From: Ctena decussata
Taxonomy: Eukaryota; Mollusca; Bivalvia; Lucinida; Lucinidae
Length of the DNA stretch: 64,000 nt
Direction of reading: 5' to 3'
Assembly (NCBI GenBank): GCA_963989385.1
Contig: OZ022499.1
Location: 33,162,993 to 33,226,992, forward strand
Shown: piece by piece, positions 37,301 to 39,639 of the stretch
Layout of the letters: each line of letters starts with the position of its first letter
How positions within the stretch are numbered: the stretch's first letter is position 1
Program-made: the position numbers and the translations under genes
Notes under the pieces: model-generated
What the model was told of the DNA's origin: nothing
Databases searched by the model: none
What the model saw: the letters and a program-made list of their open reading frames with translations, nothing else

Positions 37301-39563
37301 TGTACCTTACATAATGTGCAGTATCTTTGTGACCTTTCAATTTGTTCCCATCTTCCCTTTTCAATCGTTTAGAGTGATCATGTAAATATTGATACTGAGT
37401 CAACGTTTTGTATTTTCTTGTCTGTATATATGTTTGTTTTGTGTTGTGTTGTATGTAATATACATGTACTCTTCATTATTGGAGGAAATAAAGATTATAT
37501 ATAATTAGTTGTTCTAAATCTAGCAATTGGAATATAATATTTCGGCACAATTCATGTTATATATTTTTCAAGGTTAAATTCTGTTTTAAATATTTTATAA
37601 TTAATACATTTCGAGCTAATTTGGACGTCACTATACCACTTCTGTTGAAATTACATTTGTAATCTATTTCTAACTTCATTACAACCCATTACAAACCCAG
37701 TTTACATTGACAATATTATGGTTTAACCAAATATAATTTAAACCAACATCTTGTAAAATTTTCTCTACACATAAAATCCACTTACAAGAATAAATTTCAT
37801 TTCTATGAAGGTATAAACAAAAGCAAATATAATTTATATGAAATTTTAGAGTTTTTGCCACTTAAAATCTTTGACCAATATCTAATCACAGGTTTGCTTG
37901 AATTTCATGTTGAAATCTCCCAAACTCACAATAAGTCATATAGCGTGGGGCATACTATTTTTCATTTTTGAAATACTTCTCATAAAATTTAGATGTATTT
38001 TTTCAAGTAGTTGACGATTCTTGAATCTATTTATTTCACTTCCATACAAAAGAATTGGGACAATAGTTTGATCAAAGAGTTTCAGTTGGCAGTCAACTGG
38101 CAAATGCAAATTAACAATTCTTTTACGTAACAGATACCATGGCTTTACATGCAACAGTTGACAAATTTTTAATATGCTGTACAAATCTGCCATTTTTAGT
38201 GAAAAGAACTCCAAGGTACTTAGAATCTTTAACAATTTCAACTTCTTCACCAGCTATAGAAAAAGGTACAGTTCGTCTTCGGCTATAATCACCAAAGATG
38301 ATAATTTTAGTTTTTTCAATGTTTATTTCTAATTTCCATTTTTTACAAACGTCATTAAATATATGCAACATTTCTTGAAAATCTTTAAAATTATGGCTCA
38401 TTACAATTGTATCATTTGCATAGAGCAATACAATCAATTTGATAAATATCAAGACATTTTCATCATGTATATCAATATCAATACCTGTACAACCATTTAG
38501 TCTCATAAAATTTTCAAATAGAGAGCAAATAAAAGGGGAGAAAGATTTTTTCCCTGTCTAACCCCCTTTCACAGCAAATAAAAGGGGAGAAAGATTTTCT
38601 CCCTGTCTCACCCTCTTTCACAACTAAAAAATCCAGAAGAACTACAATTAAAACTGACACATGACTTGATTTTGTTATACATGTTTTTAATAACATTAAG
38701 TAACTTTTCTCTGATGCCATGTTTCAGCAACTTTTACCAGAGTCCAGCTCTCCAAACATTACCAAACGCTTTAGCAAAGTCTATAAAGCAGCAATATAAT
38801 TTTCTTATTTTACTCTTGAAATATTCTATTAGACTGTATAGGACCATATTAAATTATCGATGTGAACTTTCAAACCCAATTTGTCTTTGGAGAATACAAT
38901 TAATTTCTTGCTGAAAATATCCTATTTTACCCTCCAAGTAATTACAATAACAATTACTACTGGCCCATCAACCATTGTGACATTTTGTTGTTGGAGCAGA
39001 TTCAGAAAGGTCCATTATTACAAATTCTAACATGACACATGCACTGAACGCATAGGGAGCGGCATACTATAAGAGTGAAAATTTGTGATACATGCAATTC
39101 ACATGGCTAATGTTGAGACATGCCTATTTCGCACCTTGATGACGTTGAATATAAACATTTGCTTCTGTCAACGTTCACCTCAAAGATAGACCTTTGGAAA
39201 ATGTTGTAATACACTTGCATTTTCATTCTGTATAATGTTAGAATTGAAATCGAAATGTGACAATCGACTGTCTTTTTATTATTTTCGAAATAAGTTTTCC
39301 TTCCCCATGACTTATCACTTATTAATACATGTGTTGTCGGCAGATACAAATATTAATTCACTCCGGCTCCACTGTCGTGTATTAATATTTTGTGATTTGC
39401 CCTCCAACAACATTTGTTAATCAGCGATAATTCATGGGTAAGGAAAAATTATTTCTTAAATACTAAAAACACAAATGATCAAAGTCGTTCCTGCAGAGAC
39501 ACTGGCTCAGTTGGTCCTTGTCACAAAATTTACCTTTGACAGTGTATTATCGACAACTTGCAT
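6328..39563 (-). CDS. RCC1-repeat protein gene, spliced, 3' end outside the window
   Basis: Twenty exons with matching phases run 33122 to 6328 on the minus strand and give about 1,016 codons; a possible start exon lies at 39534-39563. Exons in coding order: 32953-33122, 32284-32356, 31365-31432, 30466-30588, 29482-29616, 29219-29366, 28384-28568, 27709-27882, 26537-26796, 25952-26129, 22545-22747, 21926-22022, 20281-20407, 19551-19816, 18552-18689, 17714-17841, 16236-16371, 15189-15343, 14428-14578, 6328-6462. The first ~430 residues look like beta-strand-rich propeller sequence, the next ~350 are mainly helical, and the last ~235 are RCC1 repeats. The exon at 6328 ends in a good donor, so more RCC1 blades should follow to the left. 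RCC1 blades act as protein-interaction or GTPase-exchange modules, and a propeller plus helical solenoid is common in membrane-trafficking scaffolds; that role is inference. The orthologue was not recognised. Confidence 0.85.
6910..7700. mobile_element. Non-autonomous TIR element with CTGTCGGC ends
   Basis: Ends are inverted repeats CTGTCGGCYTATTCGGCGCA (left 6910-6929, right 7681-7700, one mismatch). The left end carries a second TTATTCGGCGCA copy just inside. 791 bp with no transposase-like frame. The target duplication is not clear. Superfamily unassigned. Confidence 0.75.
8067..10410. mobile_element. 2.3 kb TIR element with TTCTAAAATTTCG-rich ends and TA flanks
   Basis: Left CGGTAGTTCTTCTAAAATTT and right (reverse complement) CGGTAATTCTTCTAAAACTT, each preceded by TA. 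Further CGAAATTTTAGA motifs are spaced along both subterminal regions (8110-8175, 10288-10395). TA duplication and sub-terminal repeats fit the Tc1/mariner-pogo group. The interior holds a tandem duplication (8985-9412) and CpG-rich NRF1-like palindromes but no recognisable transposase. Confidence 0.75.
8985..9412 (+). repeat. Imperfect tandem duplication with TGCGCATGCGCA-type palindromes
   Basis: Two copies of a ~200-246 bp unit share a GCGCA(T)nTGCGC palindrome, GGGCATGCGCAGTTGT (about 9017 and 9263), AATAGATCRGAG and GGCACAGGCTGATCAGTG. They lie inside the TIR element 8067-10410. A further TTTGCGCATGCGC occurs at about 9720. Confidence 0.65.
10512..10657. mobile_element. Left half of a hairpin MITE (family H), split by the LINE
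   Basis: The sequence matches the left arm of family H (TTAAGGTGTATGAATAAACC ... CTCCTAAAGGAAAGAATTTG CTCC) and stops at the hairpin loop. The right arm resumes at 13889 after the LINE and a second MITE. The first ~30 codons of the reverse transcriptase open frame are actually this MITE. Confidence 0.75.
10566..12506 (+). CDS. Non-LTR retrotransposon reverse transcriptase (646 codons)
   Basis: An intact frame for RNA-dependent DNA polymerase of a CR1/L2/Jockey-like LINE. Key boxes are VDFKKAFD (from residue ~284, first catalytic Asp), GVPQGSILGPLLF (~341-353) and YADD (372-375). A C-terminal KIMSVYDRLFLRKAKFMFK ... LRYSGCLVWNSLP tail follows. No apurinic-type endonuclease domain precedes it: true element sequence begins near codon 31-37, and the upstream codons, including the nominal ATG, come from hairpin-MITE sequence. 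The copy is therefore 5'-truncated though uninterrupted by stops, which suggests a fairly young insertion. Such enzymes copy the element by target-primed reverse transcription. It lies antisense in intron 19 of the RCC1 gene. Confidence 0.9.
   Translation: MKRKNFSDCFLGHQSSHKMGSTPKGKNLLQTKPILPFSKKEQYQTFIENNKGNPSSIYKIFQEAGAGKGPPRQSNVGTIKNGDTHIEDPTEIANQFNDFFVNVATKLKEPVLSSTHDKLKEFCQSKLPFDVKFTIPQIQKDKVLKFLSTMDVSKATGTDMIGPRLLKFAAPYIAEEVTFICNHSINNSVFPNKWKEAKVAPLYKNGPLEEVNNYRPISVLPVMSKVLEKHVHDSLSEFLHEFNLLHKTQSGFRSQHSCETALVNMIDSWLDAIDNGKMIGVVLVDFKKAFDLVDHHILLDKLSVYGIRDEALMWFKTYLTHRKQQVSVNNCMSGFKQISYGVPQGSILGPLLFLLFINDLPLYTKNVCTDLYADDTTLYDIQDSMERIEDNLQSALNNLHIWCRNNGMILNSSKTKVMLVTTTQKRQRLHNENLALKFNNDSLNIISNDKILGVFVDNNLNWSDHIKHLSRKITSSIWLLSKIKKFLSQPHRVQFYKSYIQPHIDFCNTVWGSSSDTNKLKIFKLQKRACRVILDYNVDDIHEAMKTLKIMSVYDRLFLRKAKFMFKVANNMTPTYISEKFTSRNNGIMLRSSTAGCFVPPKPRTEYFKHSLRYSGCLVWNSLPQEVKNAQTPENFHNRCLKWLMN
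10658..13676 (+). mobile_element. 5'-truncated LINE with (TTAC)n tail
   Basis: The element runs from the middle of the reverse transcriptase region to a 3' UTR ending GGGCCTCATGGAAGATTAG ... ACCCTCACAAAATAAAGTC, then (TTAC)n at about 13650-13676. Microsatellite tails instead of poly(A) are usual for CR1/L2-like LINEs. The 3' end is shared with a SINE at 33.96-34.31 kb. The 3' UTR carries an inserted MITE at 12742-12974. Confidence 0.88.
12742..12974. mobile_element. pogo/Tigger-like MITE inside the LINE 3' UTR
   Basis: Ends are CAGTTGACTC and GAGTTGACTG, followed inward by ATTATCTCAAACACTGCTAT and its partner on the other side. TIRs of the form CAGTYRACTC...ATCTC(A/G)AA are typical of Tigger/pogo elements. 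The same motifs occur in the large inverted-repeat element at 43.7-46.7 kb. 233 bp, no coding capacity, younger than the LINE it interrupts. Confidence 0.7.
13681..13884. mobile_element. piggyBac-like MITE (family T), TTAA-flanked
   Basis: Flanked by TTAA at 13677-13680 and 13885-13888. The centre is a near-perfect hairpin (GATGAGGCGGCTCATAATGA and its complement). The right part GCAGACGTAAATTTTGTCGT is common to all family copies. TTAA duplication and CCCTT/CTCTT ends fit piggyBac-type non-autonomous elements. The copy lies exactly at the end of the LINE tail. Confidence 0.8.
13889..13976. mobile_element. Right half of the hairpin MITE split by the LINE
   Basis: The sequence matches the right arm of family H (AGAGTTG ... 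AAAATGGTAGAGTTGC ... CTCTGAAAGTGTAACCATTT ACCTT). Together with 10512-10657 it makes one family-H copy interrupted by about 3.2 kb. Confidence 0.7.
14123..14360. mobile_element. Palindromic MITE (family P)
   Basis: An inverted repeat with ends TGAGCC(G/A)YGACA and a second inner inverted pair around CTGATCAGACTGGGCGGATG. Other copies are at 16434, 22115, 23654/25678 and 59661. Non-coding, 238 bp. Confidence 0.8.
14428..14578 (-). CDS. Exon 19 of the RCC1 gene: RCC1 repeat
   Basis: 151 nt, entered in phase 2 and left in phase 0, acceptor TTATTCCAG and donor GTAACG. It encodes VYSWGWGVHGQLGHGD, a textbook RCC1 blade motif, then NVIRVAGGYNHSLILTAQ (the V-x-x-G-x-x-H-S-L-x-L strand pair). The high match suggests strong constraint. 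Confidence 0.92.
14998..15178. mobile_element. Partial piggyBac-like MITE (family T)
   Basis: The right half of family T (CAGTTTGCCCTCTAGTCTTC ... TTGTCCTCTGCTTTTCTGGC ... CAGGGT) is clear. The left hairpin arm is decayed. It ends about 10 bp before the donor of exon 18 on the minus strand. Confidence 0.6.
15189..15343 (-). CDS. Exon 18 of the RCC1 gene: RCC1 repeat
   Basis: 155 nt, phase 0 in and phase 2 out, acceptor TTTTTCTAG and donor GTAAGT. It encodes VYSWGSSFYGQVGLNTRLTY and later VNCVAVDCGQYHTLALTD, a full blade. The acceptor has a strong pyrimidine tract. Confidence 0.92.
15363..15605. mobile_element. Hairpin MITE (family H)
   Basis: AAGGTGCATGGGTGCACTTT starts the copy. The core hairpin (TAAGGAAAGAATTTGCTCCT and its complement) lies at 15438-15510. 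It is in the intron just upstream of exon 18 on the minus strand. Confidence 0.75.
16236..16371 (-). CDS. Exon 17 of the RCC1 gene: RCC1 repeat
   Basis: 136 nt, phase 2 in and phase 0 out, acceptor AAATTTCAG and donor GTAAAC. It joins exon 16 to give WGKNETGRLGHGD, a blade motif split by the intron, then VISVSCGQKHTVALTQQG. A family-P palindromic MITE starts only 62 bp upstream of the acceptor. Confidence 0.92.
16434..16666. mobile_element. Palindromic MITE (family P)
   Basis: TGAGCGCGACACGAGA faces the complementary TAGAGTCGCGGCTCG end, with the family-typical inner palindrome CTGATCAGACTGGGCGGATG. 233 bp, very close to an exon acceptor. Confidence 0.8.
16703..16925. mobile_element. Hairpin MITE (family H)
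   Basis: The left arm CACTCTCAGGGGAAGCAACT and a degenerate central hairpin (TGAAAGAATTTGCTCCTA / CTTTCCTTTAAAAATAGACC) mark another family copy. Confidence 0.65.
17228..17298 (-). pseudogene. Decayed duplicate of RCC1 exon 16
   Basis: The stretch repeats the acceptor and first ~70 bases of the real exon at 17714-17841 (GCAGACAGTCTGCCACTGGT against GCTGATACTTTACCACTGGT). It still has TTTTCAG before it. It acquires an in-frame TGA after ADSLPLV and lacks seven bases further on, so it cannot be used as coding exon. A SINE lies between the two copies. Confidence 0.75.
17470..17672 (+). mobile_element. tRNA-derived SINE (family 2)
   Basis: The head GGTAGCTCAGTGGGTTAAGC (A box) and GAGATCGATTCC (B box) are tRNA-like. 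The body TCATCCTGATATGACTGAAA and a (CATC)n tail match the copy at 61377-61578 on the other strand. Flanks CCATACACAT and CCAATACACAC resemble a target duplication. Confidence 0.8.
17714..17841 (-). CDS. Exon 16 of the RCC1 gene: first RCC1 blade
   Basis: 128 nt, phase 0 in and phase 2 out, acceptor GATTTCAG and donor GTAAAC. It encodes LAYRPVPVGCGQTHAAFIKN followed by GELITWGKNETGR. This is the point where the helical middle part changes to RCC1 repeats. The exon was partly duplicated at 17228-17298. Confidence 0.9.
18050..18270. mobile_element. Hairpin MITE (family H), diverged
   Basis: GGGACGCAACTCTGCCATTT, a degenerate central hairpin and TGAATGGCAGTGCACCTTTA at the end. About 220 bp. 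Confidence 0.6.
18552..18689 (-). CDS. Exon 15 of the RCC1 gene
   Basis: 138 nt, phase 0 at both ends, acceptor ACGAGCAG and donor GTAAGT. It encodes MMLYVFLLIVLYLNKKRKDA and later LFKSPEEFIHSI. The very hydrophobic helix could be buried in the helical domain or span a membrane; with basic residues right after it, a membrane segment cannot be excluded. Solenoid helix is the likelier reading because no other hydrophobic segment of this kind is seen. Confidence 0.88.
18776..18905. mobile_element. Hairpin MITE fragment (family H)
   Basis: GAATTTACTACTATGGGAGT with its complementary arm, then GTTGCTTCCCCTGGAAGTGT. The left end is missing. Confidence 0.6.
19551..19816 (-). CDS. Exon 14 of the RCC1 gene: helical segment and Ser/Arg-rich linker
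   Basis: 266 nt, phase 1 in and phase 0 out, acceptor TCTTTCAG and donor GTAACA. It encodes LSPRELVQIFHEKPQYVAQY and DLDLIDLLQLAEVLDPSRPL, amphipathic helices like those of vesicle-tethering solenoids. SRRRTSSISSLTGSGDY, a probable phosphorylated loop, follows. The largest exon of the visible gene. Confidence 0.9.
20104..20262. mobile_element. Hairpin MITE fragment (family H)
   Basis: CACTTTCAGGGGAAGCAATT begins the copy, with a short degraded hairpin afterwards. It ends about 20 bp before the donor of exon 13. Confidence 0.55.
20281..20407 (-). CDS. Exon 13 of the RCC1 gene: helical repeat
   Basis: 127 nt, phase 0 in and phase 1 out, acceptor GTTTATAG and donor GTAAGT. It encodes ARGLIIDALEVLAQQGKYKL and KKTFQLLVTKGYSAHVAQVA, helix-turn-helix units typical of alpha-solenoids. 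Confidence 0.9.
20604..20735. mobile_element. Hairpin MITE fragment (family H)
   Basis: GTCTACTCTTAAAGAAAAGA and GTAGAGCTGCTTTGTCTGAA match the family core and right arm; the central hairpin is partly lost. Confidence 0.55.
21580..21905. mobile_element. Hairpin MITE (family H) carrying a SINE fragment
   Basis: Both arms are present: GTCAACTGTTAAAGGATAGA at 21645 and AATTCTTTCCTTTCAGAGTA at 21760. The loop is broken by a 61-bp insert (21687-21747). The right arm ends close to the donor of exon 12. Confidence 0.75.
21687..21747 (-). mobile_element. 5'-truncated SINE (family 1) with 10-bp target duplication
   Basis: The segment TTAACGTCCACGGTAAACAG to GTCATGTCGGGACGGTTAG is the 3' end of SINE family 1. 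The direct repeat GCCCTTAGGA flanks it (21677-21686 and 21748-21757). It proves insertion after the hairpin MITE. Confidence 0.85.
21926..22022 (-). CDS. Exon 12 of the RCC1 gene
   Basis: 97 nt, phase 2 in and phase 0 out, acceptor TTTTCAG and donor GTAAAC. It encodes DYEDTVALKLLSEAGIEDIL, a short helical unit that joins exon 11 without a frame break. Confidence 0.88.
22115..22352. mobile_element. Palindromic MITE (family P), best-preserved copy
   Basis: TGAGCCGCGACACGAGAAAA at the left faces the exact complement at the right end, both next to TA. The arms match for about 35 bp. An inner inverted pair around TCTGATCAGACTGGGCGGAT gives a second stem. Confidence 0.88.
22545..22747 (-). CDS. 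Exon 11 of the RCC1 gene: helical segment
   Basis: 203 nt, phase 0 in and phase 2 out, acceptor TTTATCAG and donor GTAAGC. It encodes FAKYGYIQDVIPFLLQLLSK and ALHGLVYQLKQDLDQTNVAD, amphipathic helices. Next to it on the left is a perfect family-P MITE about 190 bp away. Confidence 0.9.
23010..23262. mobile_element. Hairpin MITE (family H) with doubled right arm
   Basis: The centre is AGAAGAATTTGCTCTCAGAG facing its complement. The GAGAGCAAATTCTTTYCTT motif is present twice (about 23122 and 23165), so the right arm has been duplicated. Confidence 0.7.
23457..23493. repeat. T-run followed by (GT)n
   Basis: More than 20 T residues and then GAGTGTGTGTGTG; simple sequence. Confidence 0.8.
23654..25888. 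mobile_element. Palindromic MITE (family P) interrupted by a 2 kb element
   Basis: The left end (AGAGCCATGAGACAACAAAT CCAACAA, 23654-23680) and the rest (ACAAAGTGACATGTGC ... TTGTGGCTCA, 25678-25888) make one family-P copy. It is broken at CCAACAA/ACAAAG by the element 23699-25677. The four-base ACAA on both sides may be the target duplication. Confidence 0.8.
23699..25677 (+). mobile_element. TIR-bounded tandem-repeat element, ~151 bp unit, with a 740 bp internal duplication
   Basis: The ends are TATCCCCCGCCGAAG and its exact complement. Inside, a ~151 bp unit containing GGGCAATAACTCATGCACTA repeats from about 23790. The block 24200-24935 is repeated almost exactly at 24940-25677, including a GGACGGACGGACAGACAGAA tract and the terminal TATCCCTCCGCCTTCGG. 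Open frames within (such as 24756-25016 and 25495-25686) are by-products. Same general build as the array at 2.4-5.2 kb. Confidence 0.85.
25952..26129 (-). CDS. Exon 10 of the RCC1 gene: helical segment
   Basis: 178 nt, phase 2 in and phase 0 out, acceptor TATTTCAG and donor GTATAT. It encodes ISPERLCLELCISQSDVSIA and FEVAADYLLSHGCSKQANRL, paired helices with the look of clathrin-heavy-chain or TPR-like solenoids of trafficking proteins. Confidence 0.9.
26300..26455. mobile_element. Diverged hairpin MITE fragment (family H)
   Basis: ATGTTTTTTCAACATTTTTT and AACAGTTTCATGACTTCTTG TTGC are family-like; the central hairpin is missing. Confidence 0.4.
26537..26796 (-). CDS. Exon 9 of the RCC1 gene
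   Basis: 260 nt, phase 0 in and phase 2 out, acceptor ATTTTCAG and donor GTAAAT. It encodes FDISSEEKLLSILLKSFPFY, an acidic Gln/Glu/Thr-rich loop (EKLEEQQTRSGVEQTEADGT) and then VLDGCIIVTDSTVYECRPR, a beta-strand pair like a propeller blade. This is the boundary between the propeller-like and the helical part. Confidence 0.9.
27281..27415 (-). mobile_element. Partial piggyBac-like MITE (family T)
   Basis: GCACCAAAAAGCAGAAGAAA through CAGGGTAGATCCTGATGAGG and CAGCTCATAATAAGCC is family T reversed. It stops in the hairpin. Confidence 0.6.
27577..27606 (-). other. Possible duplicated 30-nt micro-exon after exon 8
   Basis: A near copy of the 3' end of exon 8. It has an AATCAG acceptor, 30 nt in phase 0 encoding RTETSKDEEK, and a better donor (GTAAGT) than exon 8 itself (GTAGGA). 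It could be spliced in without a frame shift, adding a second acidic RTETSxDEEK. Whether it is used is unknown. Confidence 0.4.
27625..27672 (-). mobile_element. SINE family 2 fragment
   Basis: ATGGATGGATGACTTGCAAC TTTATATC is the 3' end of SINE family 2. It lies between exon 8 and its duplicated end, so it probably marks the break used in the duplication. Confidence 0.6.
27709..27882 (-). CDS. Exon 8 of the RCC1 gene
   Basis: 174 nt, phase 0 at both ends, acceptor TATTTCAG and donor GTAGGA. It encodes NPLFIYKLPLGSLKVILSDR and FTTSKLAGEQKLIILSNQRT, alternating hydrophobic strands of propeller type, ending in an acidic TSEDEEK loop. Confidence 0.9.
27908..28056 (-). mobile_element. SINE family 2, 5'-truncated
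   Basis: ATGGATGGATGACTTGCAAC, CATTTCAGTCACATCAGGAT and GATTTCTGCCTCTAG follow the copy at 61.4 kb. The tRNA-like head is missing. It lies about 25 bp upstream of the acceptor of exon 8. Confidence 0.75.
28384..28568 (-). CDS. Exon 7 of the RCC1 gene
   Basis: 185 nt, phase 1 in and phase 0 out, acceptor TGCAATATAG and donor GTAGTA. It encodes AVLRVSDTGPFGPHTGNFSV and YAKGRHFISAHCDKSAILK. The G-R-H-F-I-S-A/H pattern is what propeller strands look like. Confidence 0.9.
28895..29152. mobile_element. Hairpin MITE (family H)
   Basis: GGGTATACCTCAGTGTTCTT, the core AAAGGGAAATATTTGCTCCT with GAGCAAATTCTTTCCTTCTT, and ATGGCAGAGTTGCTTCCCCT. Confidence 0.75.
29219..29366 (-). CDS. Exon 6 of the RCC1 gene
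   Basis: 148 nt, phase 0 in and phase 1 out, acceptor TTTACTGCAG and donor GTACTC. It encodes SSGIQWKMLLETRLASVTAP and MGYDNIDGMNLPVTSILSTQ. The open frame starts in phase 0, which forces the preceding exon to end in phase 0 as well. Confidence 0.88.
29482..29616 (-). CDS. Exon 5 of the RCC1 gene, with a GC donor
   Basis: 135 nt, phase 0 at both ends, acceptor TTTTTCCAG. It encodes VLATRLKVENTDTHTSSSCL and NQLHCGLLHMAFTK. The GT at AAG|GTGTGT five bases further left would end in phase 2 and break the frame of exon 6. AAG|GCAAGG keeps phase 0 and fits the strict consensus of GC-AG introns. The end chosen rests on this phase argument. Confidence 0.8.
29715..29960 (+). mobile_element. SINE family 3, diverged, with a 109 bp insertion
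   Basis: The head GTGGTTAGAGGTGCTCGACT ATGGTGCGGAAGG and GGTTGGAATC, then GACTGAAAAACACTAGAAACC CAGCAATAAATGGG, match the SINE at 33957. The B-box region is split by an insert (29770-29878) with the 12-bp duplication GGCAAGGGTTGG on both sides (29758-29769, 29879-29890). Confidence 0.75.
30466..30588 (-). CDS. Exon 4 of the RCC1 gene
   Basis: 123 nt, phase 0 at both ends, acceptor TCTTTCAG and donor GTAAAT. It encodes LGEIYFVNLLTQKLVTRSDV and VKNLELVQDDQQITTHLL. Confidence 0.9.
30953..31221 (-). mobile_element. tRNA-derived SINE (family 1) with 13-bp target duplication
   Basis: Head with A box (TAGCGCAATCGGTAGGGC) and B box (GGTTCGATACC) at 31140-31215 on the minus strand. The tail is (CAA)n rather than (CCAA)n. 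AATCAATTACATG flanks it at 30940-30952 and 31222-31234. Confidence 0.92.
31365..31432 (-). CDS. Exon 3 of the RCC1 gene
   Basis: 68 nt, phase 1 in and phase 0 out, acceptor CTGTCTAG and donor GTGAGT. It encodes PPTAVLWWHTLDDQHIAIVA. W-W-H-T-x-D-D-Q-H-I-A-I-V-A reads as a WD40-like propeller strand turn. Confidence 0.9.
31738..31863. mobile_element. Short palindromic MITE with CCCAGCRGGCACA ends
   Basis: CCCAGCAGGCACA at the left faces TGTGCCCGCTGGG at the right. The interior is an almost complete palindrome of GACATCA/TGATGTC-type words and holds a perfect TGACGTCA at 31832-31839. Confidence 0.8.
32284..32356 (-). CDS. Exon 2 of the RCC1 gene
   Basis: 73 nt, phase 0 in and phase 1 out, acceptor ATGTTTCAG and donor GTAAAA. 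It encodes ESQVNQLWKLDDVTIISILK, propeller-like. Exon 3 completes its last codon as Gly. Confidence 0.88.
32650..32890. mobile_element. Hairpin MITE (family H), diverged
   Basis: TGAATGGGTATGCTTTTAGG GAAAG, GAAACAATTTGCTCCCATAA and AACCCAGACACCTTAA at the right end. Confidence 0.6.
32953..33122 (-). CDS. Exon 1a of the RCC1 gene: first coding exon seen with certainty
   Basis: 170 nt, needs one base from an upstream exon and leaves in phase 0, acceptor CATTTCAG and donor GTTAGT. It encodes VVKQLPWPPDQPITSLCFDP and VSWLLVQTENANLFIIPVLS: a strand pair with S-L-C-F-D-P typical of the inner edge of a WD-type propeller blade. There is no ATG in frame here, so the true start lies upstream. Confidence 0.85.
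33181..33486. mobile_element. piggyBac-like MITE (family T) with internal insertion
   Basis: AACCCTTAAAGCGCCAA at the left and TTTTTGGCGCATCAAGGGTT at the right. About 100 bp at 33206-33320, not found in other copies, lies in the left arm; it resembles 61634-61725. The left flank is ATAA and the right flank TTAA. Confidence 0.75.
33487..33700. mobile_element. Hairpin MITE (family H)
   Basis: CTTAAGGTGAATGG at the left; AAAGGAAAGAGTTTGCTCCC and its partner at 33575-33620. It starts directly at the end of the family-T copy. Confidence 0.7.
33770..33928. mobile_element. MITE with TGTGCTTAAGTATTGGGACA end and doubled core
   Basis: The core AATAAATTTTCCATTTGTCC with its complement is present twice in tandem (33801 and 33857). 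A related shorter copy is at 42661-42742. Confidence 0.65.
33957..34306 (+). mobile_element. SINE family 3 with a LINE-derived 3' end and (ATT)n tail
   Basis: A tRNA-like head (GTCCAGTGGTTAGAG A box; AGGTTGGAATCC B box) leads to a ~150 bp body. The 3' end GAGGGCCTCATGGAAGATTA ... GTTACCCTCTCAAAATAAAG TC is the same as the end of the LINE at 10.6-13.7 kb, and (ATT)n follows to 34306. This is the classical SINE/LINE partner design, in which the LINE enzyme recognises the shared tail. Confidence 0.85.
34666..34870. mobile_element. piggyBac-like MITE (family T), intact, TTAA on both sides
   Basis: Flanking TTAA at 34662-34665 and 34871-34874. Ends CCCTTAAAGTGCCAAAAAT and TTTTTTGCGCATTAAGGG. Perfect central hairpin of about 24 bp per arm. 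205 bp. Confidence 0.88.
34995..35170. mobile_element. Hairpin MITE fragment (family H)
   Basis: GGGTTCACTTTCAGGTTGAG CAACCC to GTCCCCTTTAGTAAAAATGA C. The central hairpin is short. Confidence 0.6.
36155..37118. mobile_element. Foldback element with a tRNA-like sequence in each arm
   Basis: TATTGCCC...GTGAAGTGACCTGGCAGGGC at the left is matched by the complement at the right end (37083-37118). Complementarity persists, with decay, for about 130 bp. At 36331-36408 (plus) and 36873-36958 (minus) each arm holds a tRNA-like stretch: GTTGGTGTAGTGG / GGTTCGAAT and GTGGTGTAGTG / GGTTCAAAT, A- and B-box-like. No coding frame. Superfamily unknown. Confidence 0.75.
37640..38950 (-). pseudogene. Decayed non-LTR reverse transcriptase
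   Basis: In order on the minus strand: CCFIDFAKAF (first catalytic box, ~38790), GVRQGKNLSPFI (~38545), LLYANDTIVMSHNFKDFQ (catalytic box with YAND, ~38425), then KYLGVLFTKNG and LLYGSEINRFKN downstream. These fit RTE/LINE-type reverse transcriptases. Several frameshifts and stops separate them. The GVRQG region is tandemly duplicated (38521-38632). It lies in the first intron region of the RCC1 gene. Confidence 0.85.
38521..38632. repeat. 55-57 bp tandem duplication in the reverse transcriptase remnant
   Basis: AAATAAAAGGGGAGAAAGAT TTT.TCCCTGTCT.ACC occurs twice back to back. The duplication follows loss of function and duplicates the GVRQG box. Confidence 0.8.
39534..39563 (-). CDS. Probable first coding exon of the RCC1 gene
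   Basis: An ATG in a perfect Kozak context (GGCCACCATGC) opens MQVVDNTLSK and is followed at once by a good donor (AAG|GTAAAT). The frame is also open upstream. Phase 0 at the donor does not match the next known exon (32953-33122), which needs one base. So at least one more exon of 3n+1 length, not found, would lie in 33.1-39.5 kb. The assignment to this gene is inference from strand, position and signals. Confidence 0.5.
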
Positions 39564-39614
39564 GGTGGCCACTTTGTTAACGTAAGGTTCACAATGTTCA
39601 GCAAGGCTCTGATA

Positions 39615-39622
39615 TGATGTCA
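39615..39622. promoter_or_regulatory. CRE-like TGATGTCA near the presumed RCC1-gene start
   Basis: TGATGTCA (TGACATCA on the minus strand) differs from the palindromic CRE by one base. It lies 52 bp upstream of the presumed ATG. A single short motif; weak support. Confidence 0.3.
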
Positions 39623-39639
39623 CAAATCTAGTTGCCGCA

